From contig NZ_CALEJS010000033.1 of assembly GCF_937898475.1 (NCBI RefSeq), positions 62,001 to 126,000 on the forward strand: 64,000 bases of DNA, read 5' to 3'. Every line of letters starts with the position of its first letter. Position 1 is the stretch's first letter. Below are positions 58,293 to 64,000 of this stretch, in pieces. The stretch comes from an uncultured Chitinophaga sp. GTDB taxonomy: Bacteria > Bacteroidota > Bacteroidia > Chitinophagales > Chitinophagaceae. The position numbers and the translations under genes are program-made. The notes beneath the pieces were generated by a model. The model had not been told where the DNA came from. It was given only the letters and a program-made list of their open reading frames with translations, and did no database searches.

Positions 58293-59030
58293 ACTATTCG
58301 CACCTCCTCCGCCATCTCCTTCTCCCCCACCTCCAACCCGCCATCTGCGATAGTCACGTTAAACGCATCATCAGCACCGCTGTTAAATCCTTCTGTAAAT
58401 ATTACCGTCTTCGACGCGACATATTCACCTGGCTGATTTGCTGACCTACTGCTTAATGTCAGCGACTCCGGCACGCTATACCCATTTACTACACTGTTAC
58501 CCGAAGCCCAGCCTACCGCTACTGCATGGCCATTACGTCCAGGCATCAGCATCCCGAAGGGATAGTAATCCTGCGCGGAGGTCAGATTGGCTTCATAATG
58601 GTCTAATCTCCAGCTCCGGACGGGCGGCTCCGGCTGGGGACTATGTTTGCGATCAACATCTGTTATCGCTCCTCTTCAATGAACAGGGTATTTAAATAAG
58701 AAAAGTCGCCATAAGCTGTATTAAGCGATGCATATCTTGCCGGTTGCATCCGGGGCCACACCAGTAACTACTTTCTGAACAGCCATATTGCCCAGTGCAT
58801 TTTGTTGTAGCTCGCTCCGCCATGATACGCCATACACCGTACCGGGCAACTGACACACCCGTTCTGCGGGGCCCTACCAGCTTCAATGTGTAAGTCTCAG
58901 TGGCGTCCAGCCTAATGCCACTATCATCTCCTGTAGTTTGCCCCCCATCGCCATCACCGTTAGAATTGCCAAAACCAGTCCAGGAAGTAAGGGCAGCTCC
59001 ACCGTTATCTATTGTACTTTCATATTGAAA
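58283..59030 (-). pseudogene. Decayed RHS/secreted-repeat gene with frameshifts and deletions
   Basis: Pieces of one long coding sequence lie in different frames. From about 59030 one frame reads 'SWTGFGNSNGDGDGGQ' and 'DATETYTLKLVGP' (to about 58875). A frameshift at the GGGCCCC run leads to 'VYGVSWRSELQQNALGNMAV' and a stop near 58725. Another frame resumes at about 58670 with 'SWRLDHYEANLTSAQDYYPF', then 'GMLMPGRNGHAVAVGWASGN', the RHS YPFGM signature, ending at 58283. At least two frameshifts and missing segments are needed to join them. It is the remnant of the RHS gene whose tail is at 57480-58292. Confidence 0.7.
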
Positions 59031-59226
59031 GCTCCATTGTAATTACATTCCACCGGCCACAATTGTCACATATTAAGTATCTATCTATCATCTTTTCTCG
59101 ACGAGGTATAATTTCGTCTTTAACGACAAGGCGCCCCCTACCACACTCCGGACACGGAACTTTAAGTTGAGGTTCTTCCATTAAAATTCTGGCAGCATCG
59201 ATCCAATTCTTTGTTTGCTCTTTCAT
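59020..59226 (-). CDS. Small zinc-ribbon protein
   Basis: The 68-residue protein starts MKEQTKNWIDAARILMEEPQ and has two CxxC knuckles, 'CPECGRGRLVVKDEI' and 'LICDNCGRWN', forming a zinc ribbon. Its stop overlaps the edge of the RHS remnant. Similar small zinc-ribbon proteins occur beside toxin genes in Bacteroidota, so an immunity role is possible but unproven. Confidence 0.65.
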   Translation of the reverse strand: MKEQTKNWIDAARILMEEPQLKVPCPECGRGRLVVKDEIIPRREKMIDRYLICDNCGRWNVITMELSI

Positions 59227-59589
59227 ATATACTATAGTTAACGTGCGCCAAACGCCAGATCAGGCTATTCAATAATATGGCCACATTAAAGCGGCATTCC
59301 TTACAACAAAAAAGCTCATCCACCACAAACCAGCCGGGCATTAACAAATGCCACAAACATTATACAAAAATAATATATTTTAACCTCATAGCGCGTTGGT
59401 CTTTACAATTTCCTCTAGACATCCCATTTTTACTTTAAAGATCAAACCAATAACAGGCAGCACTTTTTATGTTTAAAAGTAAATGCTTCCCTCCCCATAA
59501 ATAAAAGATGACTATAATCATACTGATCATATTGCTATTTGTTTTATATTGCCGCATCAACAATCCATTGTTCACCAAATCTTTACCTC
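59227..59589. other. AT-rich intergenic region with no recognised gene
   Basis: This 363-bp gap is divergent between the zinc-ribbon gene and the hypothetical at 59590. It is clearly AT-rich, and no ORF with coding character, RNA gene, hairpin or consensus promoter was recognised. Confidence 0.5.
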
Positions 59590-60381
59590 ATGGCAACGCC
59601 CAAAAAAGTTGATGAAGTTATCCACGATCCCAGCCAATTCTCGGTCTACAGAATGAAGGGCTCTGACAAACTGGTTATCCGCAAAAAAGGAGGCCCTACC
59701 CGGGAACAGGTATTAAAATCTGAACGCTATGAACGAACACGGGAAAACACCACAGAATTTACCGGTGTTGGGATAGCCGTCAGGTCCATCCGGTTCCCCT
59801 TGCTGCATGTCAAGCATCTTGCTGATTTTAACTTCACTTCCAGGCTGACCAACATCTGCAGCGAAATTCTGAAACAAGATAAAACCGGAGCCCGGGGCCA
59901 GCGCAGCATTCTCCTCTCGGAAAACCGGCATTGGCTGGAAAGCTTCTCACTTAACAAAACGCATGCTTTCCAGAGTATAGTGGCCTCCCCGGTAAGCTGC
60001 ACCATTAACCGCAACAGCAAAAGCGCCGTGATAAAGCTACCCAGGCTTACCCCCGGCATCAACGTGCACTTACCCTGGAAGCAGCCCCTCTACCGTTTTT
60101 CCATGTCACTGGGCCTGGTACCGGATATTGTATATGAAGACGGGGGGTATAATGATCATGCAGCAGACCGCCAGGATACCGGCCTCGATACGGAATGGCA
60201 GCTGGCTGCAACACCTTTTCCGCCACAAACCGTAGAGCTGAAATTAAATACAAAACATGCCATTAAAGATTCACATACCCTGGTATTAGCCATCGGTATA
60301 GGCATGGGCAAACCCGGCGCAAATGGGACAGTAGAGGAAGTAAAACGCGCCGGTTCAGCGTATATCCTGGCGGTGGGCTAG
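59590..60381 (+). CDS. Hypothetical protein
   Basis: The ATG at 59590 gives 263 residues (MATPKKVDEVIHDPSQFSVY). The N-terminus is basic ('YRMKGSDKLVIRKKGGPTRE'), without a signal peptide or membrane segment. The centre has 'RHWLESFSLNKTHAFQSIVA' and a beta-rich second half ('VKLPRLTPGINVHLPWKQPL'-like). Codon use matches core genes rather than the AT-rich RHS region, so the gene is probably native. I do not recognise a named domain. Confidence 0.7.
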   Translation: MATPKKVDEVIHDPSQFSVYRMKGSDKLVIRKKGGPTREQVLKSERYERTRENTTEFTGVGIAVRSIRFPLLHVKHLADFNFTSRLTNICSEILKQDKTGARGQRSILLSENRHWLESFSLNKTHAFQSIVASPVSCTINRNSKSAVIKLPRLTPGINVHLPWKQPLYRFSMSLGLVPDIVYEDGGYNDHAADRQDTGLDTEWQLAATPFPPQTVELKLNTKHAIKDSHTLVLAIGIGMGKPGANGTVEEVKRAGSAYILAVG

Positions 60382-60460
60382 GCCTGCTGACAGGACCTGG
60401 TACACTATTTTACGTATGTATTACCTGGATAAAATATACATGTTATGTACTTCTTAAGAT

Positions 60461-60503
60461 ACATAACATCTACATAACATCTACATATCATCTACATAAC
60501 ATC
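60461..60503. repeat. 11-bp tandem repeat
   Basis: ACATAACATCT occurs at 60461 and 60472, with a one-base variant (ACATATCATCT) at 60483 and a fourth partial unit at 60494. It lies between convergent genes. Confidence 0.85.
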
Positions 60504-60529
60504 CCGGGGTAAACACCGAGACCGGCATA

Positions 60530-60784
60530 CTACTGCCTGTAGAAAATATACCCTCCATGATGTAATGTGTTATCATCCGTAAACTCCCCGTCAGCTGTAA
60601 AACCGCTGTCATCCCAGTATTCAATATAATTGCCGCTTATTTCATACCTGCCCGTATAAGCATGCTGACGGTCTCCCCGCGCTTCATCGTACCTGCCATT
60701 GGGCAGCAGTTCCTGCCGGATATAGTTATCGCGTGTTACCCACATGCCGAGGTACTTCTGAGGATCTGTGTTGTTCGTTTGCAT
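60530..60784 (-). CDS. Atu4866-like small protein
   Basis: The ATG at 60784 gives 84 residues (MQTNNTDPQKYLGMWVTRDN); a longer in-frame start is rejected because the extension is unlike the family. 'YIRQELLPNGRYDEARGDRQ', 'AYTGRYEISGNYIEYWDDSG' and 'FTADGEFTDDNTLHHGGYIF' are the full Atu4866 family pattern, a small beta-barrel named from Agrobacterium. Length is typical. Function is unknown. The gene is divergent from the dihydrofolate-reductase-like gene. Confidence 0.85.
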   Translation of the reverse strand: MQTNNTDPQKYLGMWVTRDNYIRQELLPNGRYDEARGDRQHAYTGRYEISGNYIEYWDDSGFTADGEFTDDNTLHHGGYIFYRQ

Positions 60785-60934
60785 TGTTATTAATTTTGCC
60801 TGGACCAAAGTTAGCAAGGGATCCAGGGACAACAGCTGCGGATTCCAAACCAAAAATTGCAAATATCAAACACAGTGATCTATATTATAATTTTCATTTT
60901 CTAATTTTGCGCCTGACCATACCACCTGCAAAAT

Positions 60935-61486
60935 ATGCGAAAGATCATTTTAGACCTGGCCGTTACACTCGACTCCCTCATTGAAGGCCCCAACGGCGAA
61001 TATGACTGGTGCATCCTGGATGAAGAAGCCAATTCCAGCCTCGATGCCCTGCTGAACGATATTGACACGATCTTCTATGGCAGCGTGAGCTACGATTTGT
61101 GGGGTAATTATCAACCGGAAGAAGACGCCTCCCCTTTCATGAAAGATCTTTTCAAAGCCGTTCACAGCAAAGAGAAAGTTGTTTTTTCCAAAACGAAAAG
61201 CGAAGATGGTAAAGCCACCTTCATCCGGTCTGACATCGAACAACAGGTTAAAGCAATCAAAAACAAACCGGGAAAGAACATCTGGTTGTACGGCGGCGCG
61301 GGCCTGATCCGTACCTTTATGGAACTGGACCTGATTGATGAATTCCGCCTGGCGGTACATCCTGTTATATTAGGACAGGGAAAACCGCTGTTCTCCAATA
61401 TCAGTAAAAGGACGAACCTGAAACTGAAAAGCGCCACGCCTTCCAGCTCAGGGGTGATCATACTGGTGTACGAAGCAGCCAGGTAA
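60935..61486 (+). CDS. Dihydrofolate reductase family protein (RibD C-terminal-like)
   Basis: The 183-residue protein starts MRKIILDLAVTLDSLIEGPN, then 'GEYDWCILDEEANSSLDALL', 'DTIFYGSVSYDLWGNY', 'PGKNIWLYGGAGLIRTFMEL' and 'FRLAVHPVILGQGKPLFSNI', the pattern of the RibD C-terminal/YwjB group. It has an NADPH-binding GGA...R segment. It is not the essential folate enzyme; substrates of this stand-alone group are not settled. It converges 8 bp from the second FtsX permease gene. Confidence 0.9.
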   Translation: MRKIILDLAVTLDSLIEGPNGEYDWCILDEEANSSLDALLNDIDTIFYGSVSYDLWGNYQPEEDASPFMKDLFKAVHSKEKVVFSKTKSEDGKATFIRSDIEQQVKAIKNKPGKNIWLYGGAGLIRTFMELDLIDEFRLAVHPVILGQGKPLFSNISKRTNLKLKSATPSSSGVIILVYEAAR

Positions 61487-61494
61487 TATACGCA

Positions 61495-63873
61495 TCATTC
61501 CGTTCTGAGGCTCTTCACCGGGTCCATCAGGGATGCCCGGATAGTCTGGAAGCTTACCGTTAGTAGTGTAATAGAGAGTGTGCCTGCACCTGCTGCCAGA
61601 AAAATCCACCAGGGGATACCAGTGCGGTAGTGATAGTGCTGCAGCCAGTTGTTCATGGCATAATAAGCCAGCGGGAAAGCGATAACAAGAGCGATACACA
61701 CCAACATAACGAAATCGGCAGACAACAGGCGCCATAAGCTGAAAAGTGTAGCGCCCAGTACTTTGCGAATGCCTATCTCCCTGGTACGCTGCTCTGCCAT
61801 GAAAGAGGCCATTCCAAACAGTCCAAGGCAGCTGATGAATATTGCCAGTACAGAAAAAACAGCGGTAAGACGGCCAAATCGCTGCTCATCTCCGAACTTC
61901 CTGGCATACTCCTGGTCTACAAATTGATAGTCAAAAGGATGATTGGGATTGTATTTCCTGAGCACCTCCTCCATCCTGTCCAATGCTGTTTGTACACCAA
62001 CGCCCGGGTTCAAACGTACCAGCATCTGGGTGCCGGGGTCCCTGTTCAGATGGAAAAAGGACGGACGAACAGGCTCAAAGGGCGACTCTGCAACCACATC
62101 CTTTATTACGCCGATAATTGTATAGCGTTCATCATCCCACATCACTATCTTACCTACCGGATCCTTTAAACCGATGAATTTTGCAGCGGTTTCATTGATC
62201 ACAAATGCGGCAGTGTCTGTAGCAAAGTCCCTGGAAAAATCGCGCCCATCCTTAAACTGCCAGCCCATGGTCTTTCCATAGTCGATTGAGACCCCGTCGT
62301 TGGGGAAATCAACGGCCATTGACGGATCTTTCCCTTCCCAGTTAAACCCGCTGTTGGTAGACCATACGGCTGTAACAGGGCTCCAGGACTCGGCCATATC
62401 CTGGATAGCGCCGCTCTTCAGCAGCTCGCTTTTAACGATATCAAAATGGTCGTGAAGCTCACGGGTGTACATGGGCAGCATTACCAGGCCGCTACGATCA
62501 TATCCAACGGGGCGGTTACGGCCAAACTGTACCTGGCGGAACACGATCACCGTGGCAATGATCAGGATCACAGATACCGCAAACTGCAATACCACCAATA
62601 CCCGGCGGGGAACAGCCGCCGATCTCCCCACCCGGAAAGTGCCTTTCAGCACTTTCACCGGACGGAAAGATGATAAATAGAATGCAGGATAACTACCGGC
62701 TATCAGTCCGGTAATAACGCTGAAGCCTATACTAATTAACCAGAATAAAGGGTTCGTCCATAAGATAGCGATACGCTTCTGTGCAATGTCATTAAAGAAC
62801 GGTAATGACAGCTGTACCAACAGCAGCGACAGTATCAGGGCAATCGTCACCATCAGCATGGATTCGCTGAAAAACTGCCCTATCAGCTGACTGCGCCCTG
62901 AACCAATGGCCTTACGGATGCCCACCTCACGGGCGCGTTTCCCGGACCGGGCCGTACTCAGGTTCATGAAATTGATACAGGCCAGCAGCAATACAAACAC
63001 ACCGCTCACACCCAACAGCCATACATAGCGTATCAGGCCGCCGGTATTCACCCCATTCCTGAACTCTGAGAACAAATGCCAGCGCGACATAGGATACAGG
63101 AACAGCTGCGGATGCAGGCCGATCTCATCCTGGCGCACATTCTTCATTTTAATGTCCCGGATCTTTTCGGACGCCTTTTCCAGGGAAACATGATCTGCCA
63201 ATTGTACAAAACAGCGGAAGGAGTTGGACCTCCAGGGGTTGTCGTTCTCATACAAACCTTCGGTCCGTGCATACAGCTCCCAGGGCATCAGGAAATCCAC
63301 ACCGGCAAAAGAAGAATTAACAGGCATATCTTTATACACCCCTCTAACTACAACGGCTATCTTATTATCTACCAGCAGGGTTTTATTCACCGGGTCTGCG
63401 TTGCCGAAACAAGCCTTTGCCAGGGAGGCGGATAACAGTATGGAATGAGGATCGGTCAAACCGTCAGCGCCTTCCAGCATTTTCAGGGAAAACATTTTAG
63501 TAAAGCCCTGTTCGCAGTAAATGCCATTTCCGCTTAAACGCTTATCCTGCTGAAGCAACACACGGGTCTGGTTCCAGGTGCTCATAGAAACATGGCTAAA
63601 ATCGCTGCCATAGTTCTTACGTATTTCCGTACCCAGGGGAAATGGCTGATTGATCCACATGTCCTTATTACCATTGCTCGTTACGGTTTGCCATACCATG
63701 GCAATACGCTTGTAATTATCAAACTGCTTGTCATACATCCATTCGTCCCTTATCCACAGGCCTATGAGCATGGCAACGGCCATTCCCGCTGCCAGTCCGG
63801 CAATATTGATAGATGAATGCAACTTACTTTTCAACACGTTGCGCCAGGCAATCCGGATGTAATTCTTTAGCAT
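61495..63873 (-). CDS. FtsX/MacB-like ABC transporter permease (second full copy)
   Basis: The 792-residue protein starts MLKNYIRIAWRNVLKSKLHS and has the same architecture as the permease at 18596-20968. The first FtsX domain shows 'LLACINFMNLSTARSGKRAR' and 'EVGIRKAIGSGRSQLIGQFF'. The second has 'MASFMAEQRTREIGIRKVLG', with a C-terminal 'DPVKSLRTE'. All family segments are present. The two share obvious similarity along their length. No ATPase is adjacent; such permeases usually rely on an ATPase encoded elsewhere. Its upstream region carries the shared dyad and promoter. Confidence 0.93.
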   Translation of the reverse strand: MLKNYIRIAWRNVLKSKLHSSINIAGLAAGMAVAMLIGLWIRDEWMYDKQFDNYKRIAMVWQTVTSNGNKDMWINQPFPLGTEIRKNYGSDFSHVSMSTWNQTRVLLQQDKRLSGNGIYCEQGFTKMFSLKMLEGADGLTDPHSILLSASLAKACFGNADPVNKTLLVDNKIAVVVRGVYKDMPVNSSFAGVDFLMPWELYARTEGLYENDNPWRSNSFRCFVQLADHVSLEKASEKIRDIKMKNVRQDEIGLHPQLFLYPMSRWHLFSEFRNGVNTGGLIRYVWLLGVSGVFVLLLACINFMNLSTARSGKRAREVGIRKAIGSGRSQLIGQFFSESMLMVTIALILSLLLVQLSLPFFNDIAQKRIAILWTNPLFWLISIGFSVITGLIAGSYPAFYLSSFRPVKVLKGTFRVGRSAAVPRRVLVVLQFAVSVILIIATVIVFRQVQFGRNRPVGYDRSGLVMLPMYTRELHDHFDIVKSELLKSGAIQDMAESWSPVTAVWSTNSGFNWEGKDPSMAVDFPNDGVSIDYGKTMGWQFKDGRDFSRDFATDTAAFVINETAAKFIGLKDPVGKIVMWDDERYTIIGVIKDVVAESPFEPVRPSFFHLNRDPGTQMLVRLNPGVGVQTALDRMEEVLRKYNPNHPFDYQFVDQEYARKFGDEQRFGRLTAVFSVLAIFISCLGLFGMASFMAEQRTREIGIRKVLGATLFSLWRLLSADFVMLVCIALVIAFPLAYYAMNNWLQHYHYRTGIPWWIFLAAGAGTLSITLLTVSFQTIRASLMDPVKSLRTE

Positions 63874-63910
63874 GAGCAGGAAATAAAGGTGAAACCTGGT
63901 GATAGCCTCC

Positions 63911-64000
63911 CCAAGAGCATACCAAATATTAACACCTTACAAATCAATGGGTTAATTTCCGGGTAAGAGCGTAGTTTGTCCGCTTCCGGACAGCAGTTGT
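63911..64000 (-). promoter_or_regulatory. Activator dyad and sigma54-like promoter of FtsX permease 2
   Basis: The perfect dyad TGTCCG-CTTC-CGGACA lies at 63977-63992. In gene orientation a -24/-12-like element follows: TGGTAT (63924-63919), 5 bp, TGGG (63913-63910). The -24 GG is 62 bp from the dyad centre. A second site appears to begin at 63998 (TGT), 21 bp from the first, and runs past the window edge. The -12 part is a poor match. Confidence 0.55.

Noticed and set aside
60461..60503. Possible CRISPR array
   Set aside because: Units of 11 bp run without spacers, so it is a simple tandem repeat.
1..64000. tRNA or rRNA genes
   Set aside because: No cloverleaf or rRNA-like stretch was recognised on either strand in the intergenic regions; a tRNAscan run could confirm.

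Overview
This 64 kb window is a chromosomal segment of a Bacteroidota bacterium, most likely a Chitinophaga or close relative (Chitinophagaceae). The signs are the two-FtsX-domain permeases, TonB-dependent and outer-membrane beta-barrel receptors, NHL/Ig-like giant secreted protein, GH16 lipoprotein with a divergent Y_Y_Y-type regulator, AraC regulators, RHS remnants, promoters resembling TAnnTTTG, near absence of Shine-Dalgarno sequences, and a lysine-hydroxylase-like dioxygenase of a kind known from Chitinophaga. No rRNA, tRNA, CRISPR array or intact insertion sequence was seen. The species assignment is inference.

Layout. 1-5070 (minus strand): a tightly spaced set of a 55-codon ORF, a phage tail-collar protein, a leaderless type I periplasmic-binding-like protein and a giant secreted NHL/Ig-like protein running off the left edge. 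5341-5942: ywbE, then a compact unit resembling a small RNA (promoter, perfect Shine-Dalgarno, 15-codon ORF, hairpins, terminator). 5945-13995: GlxA-type regulator, DUF899 thioredoxin-fold protein, CPMC membrane protein, YhcH/TabA protein, lone receiver domain, TonB-dependent siderophore receptor, GT87-like membrane protein, DinB protein. 14259-16927: MlaE-MlaF-MlaD lipid transporter. 16964-22171: aldehyde dehydrogenase, FtsX permease, DUF2652 protein.

22431-34939 is the centrepiece: an eight-gene plus-strand operon for an NRPS-independent (NIS) hydroxamate siderophore. It encodes an Fe(II)/2-oxoglutarate amino-acid hydroxylase, a tandem-duplicated GNAT acyltransferase, a PLP decarboxylase, two IucA/IucC synthetases, a secreted prolyl-oligopeptidase-family hydrolase, a lysine/diamine N-hydroxylase and a MATE exporter. 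The gene set predicts a siderophore built from a C-hydroxylated diamine (for example hydroxycadaverine), with the TonB receptor at 9423-11837 as candidate importer.

34987-43365: glycosyltransferase, AraC regulator, small membrane protein, START-domain protein, a broken FtsX permease, a nucleotidyltransferase-metallophosphoesterase pair, a secreted HEVMH metallopeptidase, a DoxX-like protein and a GH16 glucanase. 43604-55801: the divergent Y_Y_Y/LuxR-type regulator, OsmC, ArsR, AraC, NmrA-like oxidoreductase, class III cyclase, outer-membrane barrel, and a BlaI/BlaR1 pair with a perfect 18-bp operator. 55934-60784: DUF1801 protein, then a decayed polymorphic-toxin (RHS) region with immunity-like genes and chimeric gene ends, then small hypotheticals. 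60935-63992: dihydrofolate-reductase-like protein and a second full FtsX permease.

Two cross-cutting patterns stand out. All three FtsX permease genes (one a pseudogene) share a dyad TGTCCG-N4-CGGACA centred 62-63 bp upstream of a sigma54-like -24/-12 element. Eight intergenic inverted repeats built from a 7-bp unit (TTTGARG) sit at gene ends and often supply the stop codon of the neighbouring gene.
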